The position numbers were made by a program, and so were the translations under genes. Below the pieces are notes generated by a model. The model did no database searches and was not told the DNA's origin. It was given only the letters and a program-made list of their open reading frames with translations. Shown in pieces: positions 15,414 to 23,099 of a DNA stretch of 40,243 nt; the stretch's first letter is position 1, and each line of letters begins with the position of its first letter. Source of the stretch: CADBRN01 sp050944685 (GTDB lineage Bacteria; Bacillota; Clostridia; Lachnospirales; Lachnospiraceae); the NCBI GenBank assembly GCA_050944685.1, contig JBMNRP010000024.1, positions 1 through 40,243 on the forward strand, in the 5' to 3' direction.

Positions 15414-15442
15414 AGTCTATACAAAAAAGAAGAAATTATCAA
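15414..15442 (-). promoter_or_regulatory. Probable mtaB promoter
   Basis: TTGATA (15437-15442) and TAGACT (15414-15419) are 17 bases apart, about 70 bases before the mtaB start. Confidence 0.55.
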
Positions 15443-15657
15443 GGGGATGACCGGCGATGATACTTTCTGACCGAACCTGACGATTTCACTTCCGCCGTGC
15501 TTCTGCCCCAACTTGAAAAACTGTTCAGGAATTTCAGAAAAAATTTCAGCCTGCCGTGTATTCTGCCGGTGGTGGGAAAAACAATCCGGTCCGGACTTTT
15601 GGAAACCTGCCTCTTCAGACCCGGACCGTCTCCGCATTATTTAGGAATTTTGCCGTC
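15443..15657. other. Unassigned spacer between the divergent mtaB and HPr-like promoters
   Basis: No gene is supported here. It contains an inverted repeat with perfect 8-bp arms CGGTCCGG/CCGGACCG (15587-15594 and 15621-15628) around a 26-base loop, and a partial CodY-box match (15529-15543, 11 of 15). Neither is strong on its own. Confidence 0.4.
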
Positions 15658-15686
15658 TTGACTTTTCCGGGACGCCGCTGTAAGGT
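15658..15686 (+). promoter_or_regulatory. Probable promoter of the HPr-like gene
   Basis: TTGACT (15658-15663) and TAAGGT (15681-15686) are separated by 17 bases, about 53 bases before the start codon. The -35 is strong and the -10 is poor. Confidence 0.55.
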
Positions 15687-15739
15687 TAAGCCAACAACGG
15701 GCAGAATTAAATAATTAACGAAAATAAGGAGGTATTGAG

Positions 15740-15979
15740 ATGAAAACAGTCAGCATTAGCCTCGATTCCATTGAGAAAGTAAAATCCTTTGTCAATACGA
15801 TTTCGAAATATGATTACGATTTTGATCTGGTTTCCGGAAGATATGTGATCGACGCCAAATCCATCATGGGTATTTTCAGCCTGGATCTCACAAAGCCGAT
15901 CGATTTGAATATTCATTGTGATGACAAAGATATCGAGACGATTCTCGACGAACTGAAACCGTATCTCAAAGAGAACTGA
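15740..15979 (+). CDS. HPr-like protein lacking the phosphotransfer histidine
   Basis: A 79-residue protein with the HPr fold signature (VNTISKYDYDFDL, AKSIMGIFSLDL). HPr normally passes phosphate through His15 in GIHARPA; that loop is missing, and by hand alignment the His position is Ser10 and the adjacent catalytic Arg is Glu12, so PTS phosphotransfer is not expected. The regulatory-serine motif KSIMG (Ser41, equivalent to HPr Ser46) is kept, as in Crh of Bacillus, the CcpA co-effector that also lacks the histidine. It has its own promoter, a strong ribosome site (AGGAGG, 7 bases) and terminator, and is monocistronic. A regulatory rather than transport role is inferred; no HPr kinase is in the window. 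Confidence 0.8.
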   Translation: MKTVSISLDSIEKVKSFVNTISKYDYDFDLVSGRYVIDAKSIMGIFSLDLTKPIDLNIHCDDKDIETILDELKPYLKEN

Positions 15980-16025
15980 TCCGAAAATGGACACTTTGTT
16001 CTTTTGTGCCCTGAAAAGACGGAGG

Positions 16026-16051
16026 GCGGCCGCAGGCGGCCGCTCTTTTTT
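16026..16051 (+). terminator. Intrinsic terminator of the HPr-like gene
   Basis: GCGGCCG-CAGG-CGGCCGC (16026-16043) is followed by TCTTTTTT. It lies 47 bases after the HPr-like stop and 5 bases from the convergent CobC-like gene, whose transcript may also stop here. Confidence 0.9.
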
Positions 16052-16055
16052 CATC

Positions 16056-16727
16056 TCAGCGGCAGCCGGTTTGCGGGTGTTTCCTGCTCAGGATGCAGAC
16101 TCCGGAGTCCGCCCTGCCTTCTTCGGGGACAGAATCTTCTCCCGGCGAAAAACAGCAGATATATCCGCCGCCGTTTTCGCATGGATAATCGTAAAAATCT
16201 CCTCCGCAGAGGGAGGAGAGAATCGCCATGATATTTCCTCCGCTCATGAAAGCGGCCGCCAGAACCGGCCCGCCGCTTTTTTCTGCCAGACATTCCTCCA
16301 GGATCTTCTTCGCTTTTTCCCAGCCCCGGAGACATCGCCGGATAAATTCCTCCCGATTTTCACCTCCCGGGAAACCGATCGTCCCTCCGGAATCAAGCCA
16401 TGCCTGATACGCGGGATTCCCGTCCAGTTCTTCAAACGTCCGGTACTCGAATTCCCCGAAATCCGTCTCCGTCCACTCCGGAATCAGATGCATTTCCGCC
16501 ATTTTTTCCGGAAACAGCAAAGCGGCTGTCTCCCTGCACCGCTTCGACGGTCCGGAGAGCAGAACATCGATTTTTGCCGGATAACCGCCCTCGCTTTTCG
16601 CCCGCTCCAGATCCGAGCGGCCTCCCGAAGAGAGCGGCTCATCCGTCGAACCGACGTATCTCTTTTCCTCATTGCCATGTGTTCTCCCGTGGCGGAGAAA
16701 CCAGATAACAATTTTCTTTTCGTTCAT
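16056..16727 (-). CDS. cobC: CobC-like histidine phosphatase family protein
   Basis: In cobalamin synthesis CobC removes the phosphate from alpha-ribazole-5'-phosphate (or adenosylcobalamin phosphate). The 223-residue product has the nucleophile motif LRHGRT (His13), Arg63 in LLSGPSKRCRETA and the acidic ETDFGEFE. The distal catalytic histidine, normally directly before a Gly-Gly in a HGG-type motif, is Ser162 here (FMSGGNIMAIL), so activity may be reduced or altered. The ATG at 16727 has a GGAAGG site; a TTG at 16757 is less likely. The C-terminal 30 residues extend past the usual end. It is last in the cobT-cobS-cobC order, which supports the cobalamin assignment. Confidence 0.78.
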   Translation of the reverse strand: MNEKKIVIWFLRHGRTHGNEEKRYVGSTDEPLSSGGRSDLERAKSEGGYPAKIDVLLSGPSKRCRETAALLFPEKMAEMHLIPEWTETDFGEFEYRTFEELDGNPAYQAWLDSGGTIGFPGGENREEFIRRCLRGWEKAKKILEECLAEKSGGPVLAAAFMSGGNIMAILSSLCGGDFYDYPCENGGGYICCFSPGEDSVPEEGRADSGVCILSRKHPQTGCR

Positions 16728-16787
16728 GTCAGACCTTCCGGCGGATTTTTCCGGCAAACGTCATGTTCCCCGGCCGATATCGTCCTC

Positions 16788-17555
16788 TCAGAAAAGGGCC
16801 GTGTCCAGAACGGCAGCCGCAACCGCGGAGCAGCACTCGCTGATCACCAGAAAATATCCCGAGGTGTCCCCCGTGATTCCTCCGAATTCCCGCTCCGCCT
16901 TTTTCCGGTAAATCACCAGCCAGAAAAGGGACACGGCCGCCAGAACCGCCCCGTAAAGCGGCGAAAGCCGCATCATCAGAGCACCGGAAGCCGCCGCTTC
17001 CGCCGCCAGCACTGCCGCCGACCTTTTCTGATCCGCACTCTTTGAGAGATCCGCCGCCATTCCCTCCTTCTTTGCCTTCGGAAATACGACAACGGAAAAT
17101 CCCGAGAGAGCCCGTGAAAAAATATATCCGACGGAAACCGTCTTCCACGCAGCCTCCGATTTCAGGCACGCCATGCAGGCCGTGTAAATCAGTCCGAGGA
17201 GCATCAGACGGATGACCGCAAATGCTCCGATATGGGAGTCCTTCAGGATTTCCAGCTTTTTCTCCCGCGACCGGTACGAGTGCAGCGCGTCAGCGGTGTC
17301 CATAAATCCGTCCACGTGTATTCCTCCGGAAACCGCCAGAGGAATCGCGGCCATGATCAGCGCGCGGGGAGTATCTCCGATGCCGAAGCGCAGGCAGACC
17401 ATATGCCAGAGCCACAGAAGCGCGGCGATGGCCGCCCCCGCCGCCGGGAAAAAACAGAGGACATAACGCATGTCCTTCTCCTCCCACGAAAACTGCGGAA
17501 CCGGGATGCGGGAATATAATGACAGGGCAATCACAAAGGATTTCAATAGTGACAT
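16788..17555 (-). CDS. cobS: Adenosylcobinamide-GDP ribazoletransferase (cobalamin synthase)
   Basis: Joins adenosylcobinamide-GDP and alpha-ribazole (or its phosphate) in the membrane, completing the nucleotide loop. The 255-residue product has the family landmarks FVIALSLYSRIPVP, the acidic GGIHVDGFMDTADALHS with RSREKKLEILKDSHIG, several membrane segments in the middle, and the late EFGGITGDTSGY. ATG 17555 is used; no clear ribosome site precedes it, so coupling to cobT 47 bases upstream is likely. cobU, which makes the substrate and often lies next to cobS, is not in this window. Confidence 0.95.
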   Translation of the reverse strand: MSLLKSFVIALSLYSRIPVPQFSWEEKDMRYVLCFFPAAGAAIAALLWLWHMVCLRFGIGDTPRALIMAAIPLAVSGGIHVDGFMDTADALHSYRSREKKLEILKDSHIGAFAVIRLMLLGLIYTACMACLKSEAAWKTVSVGYIFSRALSGFSVVVFPKAKKEGMAADLSKSADQKRSAAVLAAEAAASGALMMRLSPLYGAVLAAVSLFWLVIYRKKAEREFGGITGDTSGYFLVISECCSAVAAAVLDTALF

Positions 17556-17602
17556 GGCTTGCAAATTCTTTCGTTTTCTCTTCCTGATCCTGAACAGGGA
17601 AG

Positions 17603-18670
17603 TTACTGAAATCTCTGATAGGGCTCGATTCCGTTATCCCGGAACGTCCCGCCGTAGAAAACAGACGCCGCCATATCGATCAGCTGCATCATCATGACGG
17701 CCCCGGTTCCTTCTCCGAGCGCCATATCCGCATAAAGGACCGGCCGCAGATCCAGCTCTCGGCAGATTTTCTCACAGGCAGGCTCCCGTCCGGCGTGGGA
17801 AGCGAGCAGATATCCTTTAATCCCCCTCTTGATCCGTTCCGCCGCGAGAGCAGCCGCAAGGCTGATCATTCCGTCCAGCACGACCGGAATATGGTACAGG
17901 GCAGCTCCGATGCAGACACCGGCGATGCCCGCGATATCCAGACCTCCGACCGTCTGAAGAACCGTGAGCGGTTCCCGGTCTCTCAGTCCGTACTTCGATA
18001 CGGCCGTATCGATCAGCGATATTTTCCGTTCCAGTCCCTCGTCGTCGAGGCCGGCTCCTCTCCCGGTAACCTCCGAGGCGGGAAGACCGAGCAGAGCGGA
18101 ACAGACGGCGCTGGCGGTTGTCGTGTTGCCGATTCCCATCTCCCCGACTGCCAGAAGATCATATCCCTCTTCTTTGCTGAGATATGCCAGATGTGCTCCT
18201 ACCGCGATCGCGCGCACGGTCTCTTCTCTCGTCATGGCGCTCTCATGGGAAAAATTGCGCGTTCCCTCACGGACCTTGAACTCCGGGGACGATATCCTTG
18301 TATGAGAGCCGTTGATTCCGATATCCACGGGGAATGTGTCGACGCCCGCGATCGCCGCCATCCGTCCGACCGGCGACTCATCGCGTGTCATCTCGCGGGC
18401 GACCTGCAGCGTGACCTCCTGGCCGCACTGACTGACTCCCTCCGCAACGATTCCATTGTCCGCGCAGAAAATCAGCAGCCGTTTTTTCCGGCACCGCGGA
18501 CGCCCGGTTCCCTGGATCGCGCCGATCCGGCAGAACACCTTCTCGAAAACGCCCAGCCCGTCGATCGGCTTGGCTATCGAGTCCCAGTTCTTCTGCACCT
18601 CGGCCGCAATCTCCCGGTCCGGTTCACGGACCGGAGTCACCATCCAGTCTTCTTCCAAAAGTTTCGCCAT
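17603..18670 (-). CDS. cobT: Nicotinate-nucleotide--dimethylbenzimidazole phosphoribosyltransferase
   Basis: Makes alpha-ribazole-5'-phosphate from nicotinate mononucleotide and the lower-ligand base (dimethylbenzimidazole or another benzimidazole/purine in anaerobes). The 355-residue product has IFCADNGIVAEGVS, VGEMGIGNTTTASAVCSALL, the GRGAGLDDEGL loop and the C-terminal ALGEGTGAVMMMQLIDMA with the family's catalytic-base Glu. Length is typical. CGGAG precedes the ATG. It lies 76 bases after thiI with no clear terminator or cobalamin riboswitch between, so it appears to be transcribed from upstream genes. Confidence 0.96.
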   Translation of the reverse strand: MAKLLEEDWMVTPVREPDREIAAEVQKNWDSIAKPIDGLGVFEKVFCRIGAIQGTGRPRCRKKRLLIFCADNGIVAEGVSQCGQEVTLQVAREMTRDESPVGRMAAIAGVDTFPVDIGINGSHTRISSPEFKVREGTRNFSHESAMTREETVRAIAVGAHLAYLSKEEGYDLLAVGEMGIGNTTTASAVCSALLGLPASEVTGRGAGLDDEGLERKISLIDTAVSKYGLRDREPLTVLQTVGGLDIAGIAGVCIGAALYHIPVVLDGMISLAAALAAERIKRGIKGYLLASHAGREPACEKICRELDLRPVLYADMALGEGTGAVMMMQLIDMAASVFYGGTFRDNGIEPYQRFQ

Positions 18671-18746
18671 GTTTTACTCCGTTTCCCGATAAATAAATGC
18701 ACGCATTTTTTCCGACGGGACGTATGCGCAAAAAGCCCGGAACCGA

Positions 18747-19934
18747 TCAGCCGATTTCGATGACTTCCGTCGTCTCAAGGGCGGTTTTCATCAGACCGTC
18801 GATCACGCCGTCCAGCTTCCGCTCGGATTTTTCGATCTGCTTCAGAACCGGTTTCGTGACGGGGTGCTTCGCCACAAAAATGGTGCAGCAGTCCTCGTAC
18901 GGAAGGATCGAAGTCTCATACGTACCGATTTTTTCCGAAACAGCGATAATCTCCTGCTTGTCGAATCCGATCAGCGGACGGAAAACCGGAAGTCTGCAGA
19001 CCGCGTTGGTGCAGAGCAGGCTCTGAATGGTCTGACTGGCGACCTGACCGATGCTCTCTCCCGTGATCAGTCCGAATGTTCCCTCCTCAAGGGCAAAATG
19101 CTCCGCGATGCGCATCATGTACCGCCGCATGATGATCGTCAGCTCATCGTGCGGACATTTCTCGTAAATGGCCATCTGGATGTCGGTGAAATTCACGACA
19201 TGCAGACGGATCGGGCCGCTGTAACGGGCGACGATCCCCGCCAGGTCGACGACCTTCTGCTTTGCGCGCTCGCTGGTGTAGGGCGGGGCGTGAAAATAGA
19301 CGGCGTCAATTTTCACGCCTCGCTTGGCGATCATATATCCGGCAACGGGAGAATCGATTCCTCCCGACAGAAGCAGCGTAGCGCTTCCGTTCGTTCCCAC
19401 GGGCATCCCTCCCGGTCCCGGAATGTTCTCCGAGTAGATGTAGAACTGATGGCGGATCTCCACATTGACCCGGATCACGGGGTGGTGCACATCGACCGAG
19501 AGCCACGGGCATTCCTTCAGGATGCGGTCCCCGAGCTCGCTGGCGATCTCCATCGAGTTCATCGGATACCGCTTGTCCGCGCGGCGCACGAAAACTTTAA
19601 ATGTGGATTCCCCGTCGGTCTCCGGGTAGACCTCCCGGACGTAGCGGACGACTTTTTCCGCGAGGCGGTCAAAATCCGAATACTCCGTGATGACGACCGG
19701 GCAGATGTAAGCGATGCCGAATACCCGGCTCAGCGCCTCTGTCGCGCCCTCAAAATCGCACGGTCCGTCCATCTTCACGTAGACGCGTCCGCTTTCCTTC
19801 GCCGCCGAAAAATTTCCGTCCACTTCCTTCAGAGCGGACTGAATATTCCGGATCAGCGCATCTTCAAACACATGCCGGTTTTTTCCCTTGATTCCGATCT
19901 CCGCGTATTTAATCAGAAATGCGTGGTAAGTCAT
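18747..19934 (-). CDS. thiI: tRNA uracil 4-sulfurtransferase ThiI
   Basis: Makes 4-thiouridine at tRNA position 8 and can take part in thiamin thiazole synthesis. The 395-residue product has an N-terminal ferredoxin-like domain, a THUMP domain (about 60-165) and the PP-loop ATPase with LLLSGGIDSPVAGY (SGGIDS at 190-195). The C-terminal rhodanese domain of enterobacterial ThiI is absent, as usual in Firmicutes. GAGG precedes the ATG. The cysteine desulfurase that supplies its sulfur is the next gene upstream, 100 bases away, an arrangement seen in Bacillus (nifZ-thiI). Confidence 0.97.
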   Translation of the reverse strand: MTYHAFLIKYAEIGIKGKNRHVFEDALIRNIQSALKEVDGNFSAAKESGRVYVKMDGPCDFEGATEALSRVFGIAYICPVVITEYSDFDRLAEKVVRYVREVYPETDGESTFKVFVRRADKRYPMNSMEIASELGDRILKECPWLSVDVHHPVIRVNVEIRHQFYIYSENIPGPGGMPVGTNGSATLLLSGGIDSPVAGYMIAKRGVKIDAVYFHAPPYTSERAKQKVVDLAGIVARYSGPIRLHVVNFTDIQMAIYEKCPHDELTIIMRRYMMRIAEHFALEEGTFGLITGESIGQVASQTIQSLLCTNAVCRLPVFRPLIGFDKQEIIAVSEKIGTYETSILPYEDCCTIFVAKHPVTKPVLKQIEKSERKLDGVIDGLMKTALETTEVIEIG

Positions 19935-20034
19935 GGTCTTTCCTCTTTCTGTAACCTGTTCCGCTTCATGTTCGTCCCGTATTCTATTGCCTTTCGGTCC
20001 CGCACGCCGGATGCGGGAGCGCTGCTGATTTTTC

Positions 20035-21189
20035 TCACCTGCGCGTGAAGCGGCGGAGCTGCGGAACGATTTTCTTCAGTTCCTGAACCGCGTAATGAAC
20101 TTCCTCTTCCGTGTTCAGATCGCAGAAGCTGAAGCGCACCGCGGATTCCAGATGTGCCTTATCGAGACCGATCGCCTTCAGTGTTGCGCTCTCGCCTGTC
20201 CTGTGACTGGAGCAGGCGCTGCCCGCCGATACATAAATGCCCCGGTCCTCCAGGGCATGAAGCAGAACTTCGCTGCGGATTCCCGGAAACGAGAGACTGA
20301 TGATGTGAGGCGCCGCGTCGGGAATATCAGGGCCATTGACTGAGACATCCCCGATATCGGATACGCCGTCGGCGATCAACTTCTTCAGATGATACGTGTG
20401 CTTCGCGTTTTCTTCTATTGCCCCGCACATCATTTCGGACGCCAGGCCGAGTCCGGCAATGCCCGGAACATTGTCCGTCCCGGACCGCATATCATTCTGC
20501 TGGCCTCCTCCGTAGATCAGCGGGCGGATTTTCGTCCCGCTTTTAATATACAGAAATCCGGTTCCTTTCGGTCCGTGAATCTTGTGACCGCTGACGGAAA
20601 GAAGATCAATCTTCGTTCTGCCCGGTTTCACCGGAATTTTCCCGAATGCCTGGACGGCGTCGACGTGGACCGCCGTCTGCGGATTTTTTTTCTTCACGAG
20701 CTCCGCGATTTTCTCCACCGGCTCGATCGTTCCGATCTCATTGTTGACCGCCATCACCGAAACGAGAACCGTGTCCGGCCGCACCGCGTCCGCCACTTCT
20801 TCCGGGTTCACACGTCCCTCACGGTCCGTGCCGATCCGCGTGACCTCCCAGCCGTCTTCTTCCAGGGCTCTCGCCGGAGATGATACGGCCGCGTGCTCAA
20901 TGCTGCTGATAATGATGTGCTTTCCGCGGCGTCTCGCCGCCTCTGCGGTTCCGAAGATCGCCCAGTTGTTCGACTCCGTTCCGCCGGAGGTAAAATAAAT
21001 CTCCTTCGGGTCCGCCCGCAGAATCCGGGCGATCTTTTCCCTCGACTCCCGCACGAATTTCTCCGCGTCCACGCCCATCCGGTGAAGCGAAGAGGGATTT
21101 CCGAAATCCTTCTCCATCATCTGAATGACCAGTGACCGCACCTCCGGATAAACCTGCGTCGTCGCCGCGTTATCAAAATATGCTTCCAT
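20035..21189 (-). CDS. iscS: Cysteine desulfurase (IscS/NifS family)
   Basis: PLP-dependent enzyme that takes sulfur from cysteine as a persulfide. The 384-residue product has YFDNAATT at the start, FTSGGTESNN and HVDAVQAFGK, the PLP lysine Lys203 in SVSGHKIHGPKG, and the persulfide Cys326 in SAGSACSSHRTGES. It belongs to the group II-like desulfurases with a short SACSS loop, as dedicated partners of ThiI do. ATG 21189 (AGGAG at 5 bases) is preferred over ATG 21204, which has no ribosome site. No iscU lies beside it, so delivery of sulfur to ThiI is the likely main role. Confidence 0.94.
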   Translation of the reverse strand: MEAYFDNAATTQVYPEVRSLVIQMMEKDFGNPSSLHRMGVDAEKFVRESREKIARILRADPKEIYFTSGGTESNNWAIFGTAEAARRRGKHIIISSIEHAAVSSPARALEEDGWEVTRIGTDREGRVNPEEVADAVRPDTVLVSVMAVNNEIGTIEPVEKIAELVKKKNPQTAVHVDAVQAFGKIPVKPGRTKIDLLSVSGHKIHGPKGTGFLYIKSGTKIRPLIYGGGQQNDMRSGTDNVPGIAGLGLASEMMCGAIEENAKHTYHLKKLIADGVSDIGDVSVNGPDIPDAAPHIISLSFPGIRSEVLLHALEDRGIYVSAGSACSSHRTGESATLKAIGLDKAHLESAVRFSFCDLNTEEEVHYAVQELKKIVPQLRRFTRR

Positions 21190-21235
21190 ATGGTCTCCTG
21201 TCATTGAAAAAAGGGATCCCGATTTCCGGCCGGAT

Positions 21236-21982
21236 TCAGGAATCGAGCAGATACATCAGGATCGAGAGGACCGTCATGCCGGCGGTCTCCGTACGCAGAA
21301 TTCTTCTTCCCAGGGTGATGACGGAAAAGCCGTGGTCCCGTCCCGCCTGAACCTCGCTATCCTCAAAGCCTCCTTCGGGCCCGATCAGAACCGCTATCTT
21401 CTGCCCGGGCCGTATTCCTCCTAGCAGCGAGCGGGTAAATTCCATGTCCTCCGCGCTTTCATACGGCATCAGGCGGACGTCAGTCTGCTCCTTCTCCGCC
21501 AGAGAAAACGCCTCCTCCAGCGTCCGGACCGGAAGAACCTCCGGAACAATCATCCGCATCGACTGCTTCGCCGCGCTCCTGGCAACTGCGTTCCAGCGGT
21601 TCACCTTTGCCCCGGCTTTCTTTTCATCCAGCTTTACCACACAGCGCCTGGAAACGACCGGAACAATTGCGTATACGCCCAGTTCCACCGCCTTCTGCAC
21701 AATCAGATTCATCTTATCACTTTTCGGCAGACACTGAAACAGATAGATCTGTCCGGGAAGTTCTCTCCCCGGTTTCTGCGCATCGACGATTCTGGCGGCT
21801 ACTTCCCGGTCATTCTCATAGGGCAGAATCTCGCACGTATACTCCCATTCATCTCCCCGCGAGACCTGAATCTCCTCCCCGGGACGCATGCGAAGCACAT
21901 GGCGGATATGATTCACATCCTCTCCGTAAATATGCACGGCCCCATCCGATATCTGATCCGCGTCAACAAAAAAACGATTCAC
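21236..21982 (-). CDS. rsmE: 16S rRNA (uracil-1498-N3)-methyltransferase RsmE
   Basis: Methylates U1498 in the decoding region of 16S rRNA. The 248-residue product has an N-terminal PUA-like domain (about 1-70, DVNHIRHVLRMRPGEEI) and a SPOUT knot domain with KSDKMNLIVQKAVELGV, AARSAAKQSMR, and the SAM-binding IGPEGGFEDSEV and LGRRILRTETA. The annotatable ATG at 21988 directly abuts GAGGAG, leaving no spacing. GTG 21982 has that site at 6 bases and is chosen. It follows prmA after a terminator-like hairpin; prmA-rsmE order is common in Firmicutes. Confidence 0.96.
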   Translation of the reverse strand: MNRFFVDADQISDGAVHIYGEDVNHIRHVLRMRPGEEIQVSRGDEWEYTCEILPYENDREVAARIVDAQKPGRELPGQIYLFQCLPKSDKMNLIVQKAVELGVYAIVPVVSRRCVVKLDEKKAGAKVNRWNAVARSAAKQSMRMIVPEVLPVRTLEEAFSLAEKEQTDVRLMPYESAEDMEFTRSLLGGIRPGQKIAVLIGPEGGFEDSEVQAGRDHGFSVITLGRRILRTETAGMTVLSILMYLLDS

Positions 21983-22000
21983 CGGCATCTCCTCATAAAT

Positions 22001-22056
22001 AAAAAAGGTCCGGTGGATATCGCCCGCATCCGATAGCGGGAAACGTCCGCCGGGCC
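22001..22056 (-). terminator. Terminator-like hairpin between prmA and rsmE
   Basis: On the minus strand an imperfect outer stem (22046-22056 with 22007-22017) and an inner stem CCCGC/GCGGG are followed by TTTTTTATTT (22001-22006). The run ends only about 18 bases before the rsmE start, so it may end the heat-shock transcript or attenuate rsmE. Confidence 0.6.
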
Positions 22057-22077
22057 GTCATAAAAAACCCATCTCTG

Positions 22078-23043
22078 TCAGTCTTCCGCCCGCGTTTTCC
22101 GGGCGATGACACTGACCCACTCGCCCTGATGTCCGGTCTCGATCACCTCAAGACCCGCCTTCTCGCAGGCATCGGTCACTTTATTCTGCTGTCCGTCCAG
22201 TATGCCGGACAGAATCGAAATACTCCCCGGTTTCATCGCCGAAGCGATAGCCGGCGCCATCTTCACCAGAATCTCCGCCAGAATATTGGCCGTGACGATA
22301 TCGTAGCGGTCAAAGCCGACGGCCTCCCTCGTCTTTTCGTCGTCGATCAGATTTCCGATGTACAGCCGGAAATCGTCATCCGGGATTTCGTTGGCCGCCT
22401 TGTTTTCCGCAACCGCGTCCACCGTGCAGGGATCCAGATCCGTGCCGACGGCGTGCGCAGCTCCCAGCTTCAGGGCCGCGATGGAAAGAATCCCGCTTCC
22501 CGTTCCGGCATCCAGAACCTCATCGCCCGGCTTCAGATATTTCTTCAGGGCGCGGATACACAGCTGCGTCGTCTCGTGCATGCCGGTTCCGAACGCGGTT
22601 CCCGGATCGATCCGGAGCACCATGCGTCCCCTGTCCTCCGGCCGCACCTCCTCCCAGGAAGGCGTCACCAGAATATCATCGACGTAGAATTGTTTAAAAT
22701 ACTGCTTCCAGTTGTTCTGCCAGTCGACGTCCTCGGTCTCGCTCACCTCGATCGAGCCCTCGCCGATATCGCAGAAAGCGCGAAGTGAATCAATCTCCTT
22801 CCTGACCTCATCCAGCTTTTTTCCGTAATCCGAATCAGAATCCAGATAAAAACTGAGGTAGGCGATCCCGTCATCCGGCGGGAGCTCCTGCGGAATGTCC
22901 ACAAACATCTGTTCTTTTTCTTCCTCGGTCAAAGGTTTTCGGTCCTCGATCTGGACCCCCTCAATTCCGAGATCTGCCAGCGCCGAACTGATGATATCCT
23001 CGGCGTCCTCTTTCGTTTTCAATCGGAATTTCATCCATTTCAT
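22078..23043 (-). CDS. prmA: Ribosomal protein L11 methyltransferase
   Basis: Trimethylates lysines and the N-terminus of ribosomal protein L11. The 321-residue product has the N-terminal L11-recognition domain (about 1-100), linker residues QNNWKQYFKQFYV, GTAFGTGMHETTQLCIRAL, SAM motif I VLDAGTGSGILSIAAL and the NILAEIL motif of this family. GGGAG lies 6 bases before the ATG. It follows dnaJ by 56 bases in the same direction, as in Bacillus, where dnaJ-yqeT(prmA)-yqeU(rsmE) are contiguous. Confidence 0.97.
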   Translation of the reverse strand: MKWMKFRLKTKEDAEDIISSALADLGIEGVQIEDRKPLTEEEKEQMFVDIPQELPPDDGIAYLSFYLDSDSDYGKKLDEVRKEIDSLRAFCDIGEGSIEVSETEDVDWQNNWKQYFKQFYVDDILVTPSWEEVRPEDRGRMVLRIDPGTAFGTGMHETTQLCIRALKKYLKPGDEVLDAGTGSGILSIAALKLGAAHAVGTDLDPCTVDAVAENKAANEIPDDDFRLYIGNLIDDEKTREAVGFDRYDIVTANILAEILVKMAPAIASAMKPGSISILSGILDGQQNKVTDACEKAGLEVIETGHQGEWVSVIARKTRAED

Positions 23044-23099
23044 AAAAAACTCCCGTCCGCCGGATCATCTGCGCGGCAGTGCTGCATCGGGCAGCTTTG

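Noticed and set aside
15317..15637. 106-codon minus-strand frame upstream of mtaB
   Set aside because: No ribosome site, no recognisable domain, and it overlaps the mtaB promoter and start in another frame.
18671..18746. Cobalamin riboswitch before cobT
   Set aside because: The gap is only 76 bases and no B12-box-like sequence is present.
19935..20034. Hairpin CCCGCA/TGCGGG between iscS and thiI
   Set aside because: The stem is six base pairs with no U-tract, and both genes clearly belong together. It is not strong enough to call.
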